Assembly (NCBI GenBank): GCA_002300355.1
Contig: NSGV01000001.1
Location: 1,736,001-1,800,000 of the forward strand
Direction: 5' to 3'
Source of the DNA: Streptomyces sp. TLI_235
Lineage (GTDB): Bacteria; Actinomycetota; Actinomycetes; Streptomycetales; Streptomycetaceae
DNA: 64,000 bases
The translations under genes were made by a program, and so were the position numbers. Below, piece by piece: positions 33,603 through 41,667 of the stretch. Position 1 is the first letter of the stretch. Each line of letters starts with the position of its first letter. The notes beneath the pieces are model-generated. The model was not told where the DNA came from. It saw only the letters and a program-made list of their open reading frames with translations, and did not search any database.

Positions 33603-34448
33603 TTGTCCAGCCGGCAGCCCGCCCCCGTGCCCGCCACGGACCGCCCCGACCTGCGGTCCGACTGCTCACGCTGCTTCGGCCTGTGCTGCGTCGCCCTGCC
33701 GTTCGCCGCCTCCTCGGACTTCGCCGCCACCAAGGACGCGGGCACCCCCTGCGGCAATCTGCAGGCCGACTTCCGCTGCGGCATCCACACCCGGCTCCGC
33801 GAGAAGGGCTACCGCGGCTGCACCGTCTTCGAGTGCTTCGGCGCCGGGCAGAAGGTCTCGCAGATCACCTTCGGCGGCGAGGACTGGCGGCAGAACCCGG
33901 GCTCGGCCCGGCAGATGTTCGCGGTGTTCCCGGTGCTGCGGCAGCTCCAGGAGCTGCTGCACTACCTCGCCGAGGGCCTCGCCCTGCCCGCCGCCCGGCC
34001 CGTCCACCCCGAACTGCGGCGCGCCTTCGAGGCGACCGAGCGCCTCACCCTCGGCACCGCCGAGGAGATCACCGCGCTGGACGTCCCGGCCGTCCGCCAG
34101 GAGGTCAACACCCTGCTGCTGCGGGTCGGCGAACTCGTCCGCGCCGGGGTGCCCGGCCGCACCCGCAACCACCGCGGCGCCGACCTGATCGGCGCCCGCC
34201 TCAAGGGGGCGAACCTGCGCGGCGCCAACCTCCGCGGCGCCTGCCTGATCGCCGCCGACCTCGACCGCGCCGACCTGCGCAGCGCCGACCTCATCGGGGC
34301 CGACCTGCGGGACGCCGACCTGAGCGGCGCCGACCTCACCGGCGCGATCTTCCTCACCCAGGCGCAGGTCAACGCGGCCCGCGGCGACGCCGCCACCCGC
34401 CTGCCGACCGGCCTCGACCGCCCGGCCCACTGGTCCGCGGCCCGCTGA
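33603..34448 (+). CDS. YkgJ-like Cys cluster and pentapeptide repeat protein
   Basis: 281-residue protein in two parts. The N-terminal ~75 residues hold a cysteine cluster (CSRCFGLCC, then further Cys in [14 protein letters not shown] and [11 protein letters not shown]), the pattern of zinc/iron-chelating YkgJ-like domains. A helical middle section follows. Residues ~195-250 are pentapeptide repeats of the A(D/N)LxxA type ([20 protein letters not shown], then [20 protein letters not shown]), forming a right-handed beta-helix. I chose the TTG at 33603 because GAGGAG lies ten bases upstream; the frame is open to 33528, but that part overlaps the previous stop and looks unconserved. Pentapeptide proteins can mimic DNA, but a function is not implied here. 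Confidence 0.82.
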   Translation: MSSRQPAPVPATDRPDLRSDCSRCFGLCCVALPFAASSDFAATKDAGTPCGNLQADFRCGIHTRLREKGYRGCTVFECFGAGQKVSQITFGGEDWRQNPGSARQMFAVFPVLRQLQELLHYLAEGLALPAARPVHPELRRAFEATERLTLGTAEEITALDVPAVRQEVNTLLLRVGELVRAGVPGRTRNHRGADLIGARLKGANLRGANLRGACLIAADLDRADLRSADLIGADLRDADLSGADLTGAIFLTQAQVNAARGDAATRLPTGLDRPAHWSAAR

Positions 34449-34530
34449 GGCCGGCCCGGTGGACGACCCCGCCGGCGCAGCGGGCGGAAATCGGATGACC
34501 GGTCGCGGCACGGTGTCTAGGCTCGCCGGG

Positions 34531-35159
34531 ATGTCCGCGCACAGTTCTGGAGTCCGGGTGACCGACCTGCCGTTCCGCGCCGTCCGGGCCGCTCACGACG
34601 AGCGGAGCCTGGTCGTCTACCAGGCGTACCGCGTGGAGATCGCGGAGGCGGCCCTGTCGGCGGGCACGTTCGTCCCGCCGTTCAAGCGGGAGCGGATGAC
34701 CTGGATCAAGCCCTCGTTCCGCTGGATGATGTACCGCTCGGGCTGGGCGTCCAAGCCGGGCCAGGAACGGGTGTTGGCGGTCCGGATCAGCCGGGCCGGC
34801 TTCGAGCAGGCGCTCGCGCTGGCCTGCCCGAGCCATCACGACCGGCGCTGCCACGCCTCTCGCGAGGAGTGGCGGGCCGAGCTGGCGACCAGCCCGGTCC
34901 GCGTCCAGTGGGATCCGGAACGGTCCACCCGGCTCGGCGCGTTGGAGCACCGGGCGCTGCAACTCGGCCTGCCGGGCGGGCGGTGGACGACTACGTGGAC
35001 GAGTGGATCATCGGGATCACCGACGCGACCGCGCTCGCGCACGAGGCCCGGGCGCTGGTCCGCGACGGGCGCACCGACCTCGCGGACGCGCTGATCCCGG
35101 CCGAGACGCCGTACCCGCTGCCCGAGCACCTGTCGGCCCGGATCGGCGCCACCGCCTGA
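34531..35159 (+). pseudogene. DUF4291 family gene with a single-base frameshift
   Basis: Residues 1-150 are a clear DUF4291 protein (RAAHDERSLVVYQAYRVEIA, then FVPPFKRERMTWIKPSFRWM and SPVRVQWDPERSTRLGALEH). After LQLGLPGG (about 34980) that frame turns to low-complexity WTTTWTSGSSG. The family continues in another plus-strand frame as AVDDYVDEWIIGITDATALA and ends PYPLPEHLSARIGATA at 35159. One G is missing from the GGG run at 34978-34980: adding it gives an uninterrupted ~209-residue protein with normal family sequence across the joint. The total length is two more than a multiple of three. Either the gene is recently broken or the base is a homopolymer error. Function of DUF4291 is unknown. 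Confidence 0.75.
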
Positions 35160-35172
35160 CCGGGCGGGCCGC

Positions 35173-35715
35173 TCAGGCGGGCGGCTCCTGCCGGGCGGCG
35201 GGCAGCACCGGCCCCGGCGGCAGGGCGACCTGCGGGTCGGAGGCGCTGCGCACCCGCGTCCAGGAGTCGTGGTCGGCCTGGACGATCTCCTCGTACGCGG
35301 CGAGGAACTCCGCGACCTGCGCCGGGTCGGGCTCGTCGTCCGTGAGGCCGGTGCGGTGGAAGGCGAGCCGGCGGTCCAGCGCGGCGAGCCGGTGCACGGT
35401 GTCGGAACGCTGCAGCCACAGGGCGCGGTGCGAGAAGAACGCCTGCCAGGCGGCGAGCACGGTGATCGCGGCGCCGAGGCCGAGCGCGACGTCGGACAGC
35501 CACTGCCGGGTGGGCTCGCCCACCTGCACGCCGAGCAGCACGGTGATCAGCGCCGAGAGACTGACCGTGGAGATCTGCAGACCGAAGGCGCGCTTGCGGT
35601 CGGCATCCCGGCGCCGGGTCCGGATCCGCAGCTGGCCGCGCACCTCCGCCTCCACGAAGGACAGTTGACGACGGCCCGGGCTCTCGCCCGCACCGTCCGC
35701 AGCGCTTCCCGCCAT
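35173..35715 (-). CDS. two-TM protein, DUF4231/SLATT-like
   Basis: 180-residue protein with two adjacent membrane helices (about residues 46-66 and 71-92: ISTVSLSALITVLLGVQVGE, then DVALGLGAAITVLAAWQAFF) between an N-terminal basic helix and a C-terminal helical domain. That layout, with RTRRRDADRKRAFGLQ before and ALDRRLAFHRTGL after, fits the DUF4231/SLATT 2TM proteins. Related SLATT proteins act as membrane effectors in nucleotide-signalling immunity, but no sensor or nucleotidyltransferase gene is adjacent, so such a role is not supported here. The ATG has GAGGAG eight bases upstream. It ends 14 bp from the convergent DUF4291 gene. Confidence 0.65.
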   Translation of the reverse strand: MAGSAADGAGESPGRRQLSFVEAEVRGQLRIRTRRRDADRKRAFGLQISTVSLSALITVLLGVQVGEPTRQWLSDVALGLGAAITVLAAWQAFFSHRALWLQRSDTVHRLAALDRRLAFHRTGLTDDEPDPAQVAEFLAAYEEIVQADHDSWTRVRSASDPQVALPPGPVLPAARQEPPA

Positions 35716-35823
35716 TGGCCAGCTCCTCTCCCCCGCGGCCGGAGCCGCCAGTCTGCCAGCTCGCCCGGCCACCCGTGCGGAATCCGGTGGGACGCGGAGC
35801 CCGCCCCACCGCGTTAGAAGGTC

Positions 35824-36354
35824 ATGGACCGCACAACGACGACGCGCCTGGCGCCCACCGAGCCGCCGGCCTTCCTCGACTTTGCTGCGGCGAGGGGGCA
35901 CCACCTGGTCAGAACGGCCTATCTGCTGACCGGTGGTGACGCACACCTCGCCGAGGACCTGGCGCAGGAGACGCTCGGTCGGCTGTTCGGCCGGTGGCGC
36001 AAGGTGTCCCGGATGGCGAACCCGGCAGGGTACGCGCAGACCGTCCTGGTCAACACCTTCCTGTCGTACCGGCGCCGGCGCAGCAGCAGCGAGCACGTGA
36101 CGGACACCTTCGCCGAGACGGCGCAGGCCGCACCGGACCCGGCGCTACGGGTGACGCTGCTGAAGGCGCTCGGCGAACTGCCGCCCCAGGACCGGGCGGT
36201 GCTGGTGCTCCGCTACTGGGAGGACCGCAGCGCGGAGGAGACCGCGGCGGTGCTGCGGCTCAGCCCGAGCACGGTGCGCTCGCGCAGCAGCCGGGCACTG
36301 GCCCGGATGCGGACGGTGCTCGGCGATGACCTCGACGCGCTCGTCCACCCCTGA
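35824..36354 (+). CDS. SigE-family RNA polymerase sigma factor
   Basis: 176-residue ECF-type sigma factor. Region 2 covers about residues 22-88 (LVRTAYLLTGGDAHLAEDLA, QETLGRLFGRWRKV, NPAGYAQTVLVNTFLSYRRR). Region 4 covers about 112-168 (LLKALGELPPQDRAVLVLRY with the helix-turn-helix SAEETAAVLRLSPSTVRSRS). The spacing and the short linker are typical of the actinobacterial SigE-family class. A membrane-anchored protein follows 37 bp downstream and probably acts as its anti-sigma factor. I found no convincing GGAAC-type autoregulatory promoter upstream. Confidence 0.92.
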   Translation: MDRTTTTRLAPTEPPAFLDFAAARGHHLVRTAYLLTGGDAHLAEDLAQETLGRLFGRWRKVSRMANPAGYAQTVLVNTFLSYRRRRSSSEHVTDTFAETAQAAPDPALRVTLLKALGELPPQDRAVLVLRYWEDRSAEETAAVLRLSPSTVRSRSSRALARMRTVLGDDLDALVHP

Positions 36355-36391
36355 CCGACGACCAGAGTACGAAAGGATGCGGAGAACGACG

Positions 36392-37579
36392 ATGTCCGTC
36401 GAGGAGAGCTTCACCACCGTCCTGCGGTCGGCGGCCGACCTGGCCCCCGAGCCGAACGCCCTGGCCTTCGCGCAGGGTGCGGCGGCCCGCGGTGTGCGCC
36501 GCCGCCGGCGGCGCCGGGCCACCGTGCTGGCCGGTGCCGCGGCGATGGTCGCGGCCGTGCTGGCCACCGGTTCGCTGCCGGCCCTGCACGGCGACCGCGC
36601 ACCGGCGGCCCAACCCGGGTCCGCGGTCAGCGGGGAGTACATGCGCGACGCCCTGGTCTCGCTGCTGCCGAGCGGCCGGGTCACCAGTGCCATGGGCTTC
36701 ACCGGGAACGAGAGCGAGGTGAAGGGCGGCCCGTTCGCCGTCGTCGACCTGGAGACGGCGAACACCGGCGGGCAGATCACCCTATCCGTCGACCGGATCT
36801 CCACGCCCGTGACCGAGTCCTCGCGCGGTGCGCACTGCTTCGACCCGTCGGAGCGGGCGACCCAGAGCTGCAGCCGCACGGTGCGGCCGGACGGCTCGGT
36901 GCTGATGGTGAACGTGCTGCTGCCGGAGCAGCCCGGCATGGGCAAGACCCTGGTCGCGACGTACACCAGGCCGGACGGGCGCCAGGTGCGCGTCGACACC
37001 TACAACCGGGACGGCCGGCCGGAGCCCCCGCTCACCCCCGAGCAGGCGGTCGCGGTGGCGACGAGCGGTGTCTGGGACGTCACGTTCGACGGTGTCCGGG
37101 TGACCGACCCGCCGAAGCCCGGGGTGTCCACGCCGCCGCCGTCCGCCCTGCTCGCCACGGTGACGAAGCTGCTGCCGGACGGCGCGGTGGCGGGCCCGGC
37201 CGACGGGCTCGCGATGCCGGGCCGGGTGCGGCTGCAGGTCACCCTGGACGGCCGGACGAGCTGGCTCTCGGTCACCGTGGAGCCGAAGTGGCAGGAGGGC
37301 GAGCAGTCCGACCCGCGGAGGACGTTCGAGTCCGGCCACGGCCCGGAGCTGACGCACACCGCGGACGGCACCTCCGTGGTGGTCCGCGCCCAGCGGGAGT
37401 CCGACGGGACGGACGGCCCGGAGGTGCAGTGGGGCGCCGAGGCCCTCCACCCGGACGGCACCCGGGTGACCGTCGACGAGTGGAACGGCCCCGACGCCCG
37501 CACCTTCCTGCCGGGCGCCCCCGCCCTCACCGTCGACCAGCTCAGGGCCCTGGCCACCGCCCCCGCGTGGCGCGGCTGA
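36392..37579 (+). CDS. membrane-anchored probable anti-sigma factor/sensor
   Basis: 395-residue protein. A short cytoplasmic N-terminus (~45 residues, MSVEESFTTVLRSAADL, then an Arg-rich RRRRRRRATVLAG) is followed by one membrane helix (about 46-66) and a large extracytoplasmic region rich in Thr, Gly and Val with no known domain. The layout (short inner part, arginine cluster, single helix, outer domain) and position after a SigE-family gene fit the membrane partner of the sigma factor. The canonical zinc-binding anti-sigma motif (HxxxCxxC) is absent, so inhibition would be by another means. I chose ATG 36392 rather than 36326/36377 because GGAGAACG sits seven bases upstream. Confidence 0.7.
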   Translation: MSVEESFTTVLRSAADLAPEPNALAFAQGAAARGVRRRRRRRATVLAGAAAMVAAVLATGSLPALHGDRAPAAQPGSAVSGEYMRDALVSLLPSGRVTSAMGFTGNESEVKGGPFAVVDLETANTGGQITLSVDRISTPVTESSRGAHCFDPSERATQSCSRTVRPDGSVLMVNVLLPEQPGMGKTLVATYTRPDGRQVRVDTYNRDGRPEPPLTPEQAVAVATSGVWDVTFDGVRVTDPPKPGVSTPPPSALLATVTKLLPDGAVAGPADGLAMPGRVRLQVTLDGRTSWLSVTVEPKWQEGEQSDPRRTFESGHGPELTHTADGTSVVVRAQRESDGTDGPEVQWGAEALHPDGTRVTVDEWNGPDARTFLPGAPALTVDQLRALATAPAWRG

Positions 37580-37588
37580 CGGGCCGGG

Positions 37589-39256
37589 TCAGCCTCCGGC
37601 CGCCCGCAGGGCCCCGCGCACCCGCTCCCGCGCGGTCACCGCATCCGGTGCGCTGCGCGCGATCGCGGCGAGCCGTCGGCAGTCCGCGAGGGTGTGCCCG
37701 GCGAGGGCGGCCCGGACCTCGGGGAGGCAGGCGGGTGCGGCGGAGAGTCCGGTGACGCCGAGGCCGACGAGCACGAGCGCGAGGTCGGGGTCGGCGGCGG
37801 CCTCGCCGCACACCCCGACCGGCACACCGTGCGGCGCGGCCCCCTGTGCGGTGGCCGCGACCAGGTCGAGCAGTGCGGGCTGCCACGGGTCGAGCAGGTC
37901 GGCGAGGGCGCCGAGGGTGCGGTCGGCGGCGAAGGTGTACTGGGCGAGGTCGTTGGTGCCGATGCTGAGGAAGTCGCAGGCCTCGGCGAGCCGGTCGGCG
38001 CGCAGTGCGGCGGCCGGCACCTCCACCATGGCCCCGGCGAGGGGGAGGCCGTGGGCGCGCACCCGCGCCGCGAAGTCGGCGGCCTCGGCGGGCAGCGACA
38101 CCATGGGCGCCATGACCCGGACCTCGGCGCCGCTGCCACGGGCGGCCGCGGCGACGGCGGCGAGCTGGGTCTCCAGCAGCTGCGGGTCGCGGGTGGCGGT
38201 GCGCAGTCCGCGGACGCCGAGCGCGGGGTTCTCCTCGTCGGCGGCGGTGGCGAAGGGCAGCGGTTTGTCGGCGCCGGCGTCCAGGGTGCGGACGGTGACG
38301 CGGCGTCCGGCGAAGGCTTCGAAGACGGCCCGGTAGGCGGCGGTCTGCTCCGCGAGGCCGGGTGCCTGCTCGCGGTCGAGGTAGAGGAACTCGGTGCGGA
38401 ACAGGCCGACGCCCTCGGAATCGGCGGCGGCCGCGGCGGCGAGTTCGTGCGCGGCACCGAGGTTGACCAGCAGTGCCACGGGGTGTCCGTCGGCGGTGCG
38501 GCCCGGTCCGGTGCTGCGGGCGGCGCGGGCCCGGCGGGCCCGGTCCTCCTCGGTCGCGCGCCGGACGGCCTCGGGCGCCGGGTCGGGGTGGACGGTGCCG
38601 TCCGCGGCGAGGACGAGCACGCTCTGCCCGTCCCGCAGCGCGCCGGCACCGGCGCAGCCGACGACGGCGGGCAGGCCGAGCGCCTTGGCGAGGATCGCGG
38701 TGTGGCTGGTGGGGCCGCCGCGGACGGTGACCAGGGCGAGCACCTTGGCGGGGTCGAGGTCGGCGGTGTCGGCCGGCGCGAGGTCGTCGGCGACGAGGAT
38801 GCAGGGGTGCCCCGGGTCGGGCAGGCCCGGCGGGGGCAGTCCGAGCAGCCGCGCGACGGCGCGGTCACGGAGGTCGTCGAGGTCGGCGGCGCGTTCGGCG
38901 AAGTAGCCGCCGGCGGCGAGCAGCGCGCCCCGGAAGCCCTCGTAGGCGGCGGTGACGGCGTGCGGGCCGTCGGTGCCGGCGGCGACGAGTTCGGCGGCCC
39001 GGACGGCGAGCACCGGGTCGGCGGCGATCATCGCCTGTGCGGTGAGGACGTCGGCCGCGGTGCCGCCGGCACGGGCGGCGCGGGCCTCCAGGTCGGCGAC
39101 GACCGCGGCGAGGGCGGCCCGGACGGCTGCCGTCTCGCCCGCCGGGTCGGTGACCGGGCGGGGCGGCGGCAGCTCCGGGGCCGGGGCCGCCTTGGCGACC
39201 GGCCCGGCGGCGACGCCGCGTCCGACTCCGATGCCGGTGAGGGGTGCGCCGGTCAC
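37589..39256 (-). CDS. ptsI: PTS enzyme I
   Basis: 555-residue phosphoenolpyruvate-protein phosphotransferase, the first step of the sugar PTS. The phosphorylated His is in GGPTSHTAILAKALGLPAVV (about residue 184). The PEP-binding TIM barrel shows EGVGLFRTEFLYLDRE, GVRGLRTATRDPQLLETQLA and the active-site Cys in PVGVCGEAAADP. All catalytic residues look intact. The GTG start overlaps the ptsH stop as GTGA, so HPr and enzyme I are co-translated. The pair diverges from fruR-fruK-fruA, bringing all fructose PTS parts into one locus. In S. coelicolor, as I recall, ptsH, ptsI and the fru genes lie apart, so this arrangement is noteworthy. Confidence 0.93.
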   Translation of the reverse strand: MTGAPLTGIGVGRGVAAGPVAKAAPAPELPPPRPVTDPAGETAAVRAALAAVVADLEARAARAGGTAADVLTAQAMIAADPVLAVRAAELVAAGTDGPHAVTAAYEGFRGALLAAGGYFAERAADLDDLRDRAVARLLGLPPPGLPDPGHPCILVADDLAPADTADLDPAKVLALVTVRGGPTSHTAILAKALGLPAVVGCAGAGALRDGQSVLVLAADGTVHPDPAPEAVRRATEEDRARRARAARSTGPGRTADGHPVALLVNLGAAHELAAAAAADSEGVGLFRTEFLYLDREQAPGLAEQTAAYRAVFEAFAGRRVTVRTLDAGADKPLPFATAADEENPALGVRGLRTATRDPQLLETQLAAVAAAARGSGAEVRVMAPMVSLPAEAADFAARVRAHGLPLAGAMVEVPAAALRADRLAEACDFLSIGTNDLAQYTFAADRTLGALADLLDPWQPALLDLVAATAQGAAPHGVPVGVCGEAAADPDLALVLVGLGVTGLSAAPACLPEVRAALAGHTLADCRRLAAIARSAPDAVTARERVRGALRAAGG

Positions 39257-39531
39257 CGGACGGCGTCCAGGTCGTCGGCGAGCAGCGCGGCGAGTTCGCC
39301 GAGGGCGGCCCGGGCGGCGGTCTCGTCGCCGTCGGCGGTGAGTTCCAGGGTGTCGCCGTGGCCGGCGGCAAGGGAGAGGACGGAGAGCAGGCTGCGGGCG
39401 TCCACCGGGGTCTGGCCGGGGCGGCCGACGCCGACCTTGACGCTCTGCCGGGCGGCGGCCCGGACGAAGACGGAGGCGGGCCGGGCGTGCAGGCCGCTCT
39501 GCGAGCCGACGGTGACCTGGAGCTGGGGCAT
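39253..39531 (-). CDS. ptsH: PTS phosphocarrier protein HPr
   Basis: 92-residue HPr that passes phosphate from enzyme I to the fructose permease. The active-site His15 is in SGLHARPASVFV. The regulatory-site region follows (DARSLLSVLSLAAGHGD, Ser47), although an HPr kinase is not generally expected in streptomycetes. The ATG at 39531 follows GAAGGA; a 12-residue upstream extension in the same frame is not needed. Its promoter (39709-39738) overlaps one of the two 21-bp operator-like sites, so it should be induced by fructose together with the divergent fru genes. Confidence 0.93.
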   Translation of the reverse strand: MPQLQVTVGSQSGLHARPASVFVRAAARQSVKVGVGRPGQTPVDARSLLSVLSLAAGHGDTLELTADGDETAARAALGELAALLADDLDAVR

Positions 39532-39697
39532 GGGGAGTCCTTCGGGGTTCACGCGGGTGGGGTTCACGCGGGTGGGTCCGGTCGGGGTGCGGGCTGTCCG
39601 AACGGGCGGGCCGGAACGGGGCCGCAGGCCCGGTACCGGCGGTGGGGGCGGGCCGCGGGTACCGGGCGGTCGGGTGGGTTACGCGCCCGTCACCGGG

Positions 39698-39718
39698 CCG
39701 TTCATTTGGTTTTACGCC
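39698..39718 (-). promoter_or_regulatory. operator-like site at the ptsHI promoter
   Basis: A 21-bp element, CCGTTCAT-N5-TTTACGCC, read on the plus strand. It covers the -10 box of the ptsH promoter. The same element occurs inverted at 39813-39833 with 17 of 21 bases identical. The likely ligand is the DeoR/FruR protein encoded next door. Confidence 0.6.
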
Positions 39719-39738
39719 CGGCTCGCTCGCCATGTCAA
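39709..39738 (-). promoter_or_regulatory. promoter of ptsH-ptsI
   Basis: On the minus strand TTGACA (39738-39733) is followed after 18 bases by TAAAAC (39714-39709). The 5' leader to the ptsH start would be about 170 bases. The -10 box lies inside the operator-like site. Confidence 0.6.
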
Positions 39739-39772
39739 CGCAATCGGGCAGAAATCCCACATGTTCGGACTC

Positions 39773-39800
39773 TTGATTTTCCGGGGCTTCCGCGTATCGT
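39773..39800 (+). promoter_or_regulatory. promoter of fruR-fruK-fruA
   Basis: TTGATT (39773-39778), a 16-base spacer and TATCGT (39795-39800). The predicted start, near 39807, is six bases before the second operator-like site, so a bound repressor would block promoter clearance. Confidence 0.55.
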
Positions 39801-39812
39801 CGGAGGCAACCA

Positions 39813-39833
39813 GGCGTAAACAGACATGAACGG
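39813..39833 (+). promoter_or_regulatory. operator-like site at the fruR promoter
   Basis: The reverse complement of this 21-bp element reads CCGTTCAT-N5-TTTACGCC, matching the site at 39698-39718 in 17 of 21 positions. Centre-to-centre distance is 115 bp, about 11 helical turns, so DNA looping between the two divergent promoters is possible. Confidence 0.6.
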
Positions 39834-39845
39834 ACCCGATCCCAC

Positions 39846-40607
39846 ATGTACGCTCCCGAGCGTCAGCAGCAGATCCTGCAGCTCGCCCAGAGCAGGGGCC
39901 GCGTCGACGTCCCCTCGCTCGCCGAGGAGTTCAACGTCACGCAGGAGACCATCCGGCGCGACCTCAGCACCCTCGACCGGGCCGGGCTGCTGCGCCGCGT
40001 GCACGGCGGGGCACTGCCCGCCGGCGCGCTGCACCTGGAGCCCGGGCTCGCCGAGCGGGACTCCACCGCCGCGGACGAGAAGGAGCGGATCGCCAGGGCC
40101 GCACTGGCCCTGCTGCCCGCCGAGGGCAGCGTGCTGCTGGACGCCGGCACCACCGTCTCCCGGCTGGCGGCGCTGCTGCCCGCGGACAGCACGCTGACCG
40201 TGGTCACCAACGCGCTGCCGGTCGCGGCCCGCCTGGCCGACCACCCGTCGCTCTCGCTGCACCTGGTCGGCGGCCGGCTCCGGCACCGCACCCACGCGGC
40301 CGTCGACGACTGGGCGCTGCGCGCGCTCGCCGACGTGCACGCCGACGTGGCCGTGGTGGCCACCAACGGCTTCTCGCCGGAGGGCGGGCTCTCCACGCCG
40401 GACCTCGCCGAGGCCGCGGTGAAGCGGGCGATGATCGCGGGGGCGCGCCGGATCGTGCTGGTCGCGGACTCCTCCAAGTACGGGGCCCGGCACTTCGCCC
40501 GGTTCGGCTCGCTGGAGCAGGTCGACGTCCTGGTCACCGACACCGGGCTGACCGACCGGCAGACCGCAGAGATCGAACTACTCGGACCGGAAGTGATCCG
40601 CGCATGA
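39846..40607 (+). CDS. fruR: DeoR family fructose operon repressor
   Basis: 253-residue repressor. The N-terminal DeoR helix-turn-helix (about residues 5-57) reads RQQQILQLAQSRGRVDVPSL, then EEFNVTQETIRRDLSTLDRA and LLRRVHGGAL. The sugar-phosphate-binding C-terminal domain has LLDAGTTVSRLAALLP, LTVVTNALPVA and the final LVADSSKYGARHFARFG with the conserved D-x-S-K. The effector is presumably fructose 1-phosphate, the product of the permease encoded downstream. It overlaps fruK by ATGA. The 5' leader is short, and no strong ribosome binding site is visible before the ATG. Confidence 0.92.
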   Translation: MYAPERQQQILQLAQSRGRVDVPSLAEEFNVTQETIRRDLSTLDRAGLLRRVHGGALPAGALHLEPGLAERDSTAADEKERIARAALALLPAEGSVLLDAGTTVSRLAALLPADSTLTVVTNALPVAARLADHPSLSLHLVGGRLRHRTHAAVDDWALRALADVHADVAVVATNGFSPEGGLSTPDLAEAAVKRAMIAGARRIVLVADSSKYGARHFARFGSLEQVDVLVTDTGLTDRQTAEIELLGPEVIRA

Positions 40608-41548
40608 TCGTCACCGTCACCCCCAATCCCAGCCTCGACCGCACCTACGAGCTGCCCGAGCTCGCCCGCGGCGAGGTGAACCGGGCCACCGGGGACCGGC
40701 TGGACCCGGGCGGAAAGGGCGTGAACGTGGCCCGTGCGCTGACTGCGGCCGGCCACCGCACCGCCGCCGTACTGCCGCTCGGCGGTGCCCCCGGCCGGCT
40801 GCTGGCCGAGCTGCTGCACCGTCAGGACATCGACGTGGCGGCCGTCCCGGTGGCCGGCGACACCCGGATCAACGTGTCGATCGTCGAGCGCAACGGCCCG
40901 CTCACCAAGGTCAACGCGCCCGGCCCGCACCTGTCCGCCGAGGAGTCCGCGGCCCTGCTCGCCGCGGTCCGCCAGCAGGCCGCCGGCGCGGACGTGGACT
41001 GGCTGGCCTGCTGCGGCAGCCTGCCGCGCGGCCTCGCCCCCGCCTGGTACGCCGAGCTGGTCGCCGAGGCGCACCGGGGTGGCGCACGGATCGCGGTGGA
41101 CACCTCCGGCCCGGCCCTGCTCGCCTCGCTGGCGGCCGGCCCGGACGTGGTCAAGCCCAACCGGGAGGAGCTCGCCGAGGCGGTCGGCCGGCCGGTCGCC
41201 ACCCTCGGCGCGGCGCTGGACGCGGCCCACCGTCTGCGCGAGCTGGGCGCCCAGCAGGTGCTGGCCAGCCTGGGCCCGGACGGGATGCTGCTGGTCGCCG
41301 ATGACGGCGCCTGGTACGGCACGGCGCCGGTCGACGAGGTCCGCAGCGACGTCGGCGCCGGCGACGCCTCGCTGGCCGGCTTCCTGAGCGCGGGCGGCAG
41401 CGGCCCCAAGGCGCTGGCCTCCGCGCTGGCGCACGGTGCGGCGGCCGTCCGGCTTCCCGGCAGCGTGATGCCGATCCCGGCGGATCTGGAGCCGGACGGC
41501 GTCGTGGTGACCGCCGACATGCCGAGGGAGCTGCCGTTGGGTCGCTGA
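40604..41548 (+). CDS. fruK: 1-phosphofructokinase
   Basis: 314-residue PfkB-family kinase that converts fructose 1-phosphate to fructose 1,6-bisphosphate. It begins MIVTVTPNPSLDRTYELPEL, characteristic of 1-phosphofructokinase and tagatose-6-phosphate kinase. The first PfkB motif follows (DPGGKGVNVARALTAAGHRT) and the catalytic base is in the C-terminal SDVGAGDASLAGFL (about residue 251). Coupling to fruR and position before the fructose permease make the substrate assignment secure. The gap of 119 bp to fruA is longer than the other junctions, and I see no terminator or extra operator copy in it. Confidence 0.94.
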   Translation: MIVTVTPNPSLDRTYELPELARGEVNRATGDRLDPGGKGVNVARALTAAGHRTAAVLPLGGAPGRLLAELLHRQDIDVAAVPVAGDTRINVSIVERNGPLTKVNAPGPHLSAEESAALLAAVRQQAAGADVDWLACCGSLPRGLAPAWYAELVAEAHRGGARIAVDTSGPALLASLAAGPDVVKPNREELAEAVGRPVATLGAALDAAHRLRELGAQQVLASLGPDGMLLVADDGAWYGTAPVDEVRSDVGAGDASLAGFLSAGGSGPKALASALAHGAAAVRLPGSVMPIPADLEPDGVVVTADMPRELPLGR

Positions 41549-41667
41549 ACCACGGGCGGCCCTGAGGGCCGCGGACGCGCACCGGCCGCCGTGCGGCCGA
41601 CCGGAAGGACCTGGGGGCAGGAACCGACCACGCAGCACCGATGCACGACTGGTGAAGGACCGACACG

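Noticed and set aside
34160..34350. Periodic GCC-GAC-CTG pattern as a DNA repeat
   Set aside because: It encodes pentapeptide repeats (A-D-L-x-x) and is explained by the protein.
35173..35715. SLATT-like protein as part of a defence system
   Set aside because: No nucleotidyltransferase, SLOG or other sensor gene lies nearby; neighbours are a DUF4291 gene and a sigma factor.
35740..35823. ECF-type autoregulatory promoter (GGAAT...CGTTAG) before the sigma factor
   Set aside because: The spacing between the two boxes is about 27 bases, far from the required 16-17.
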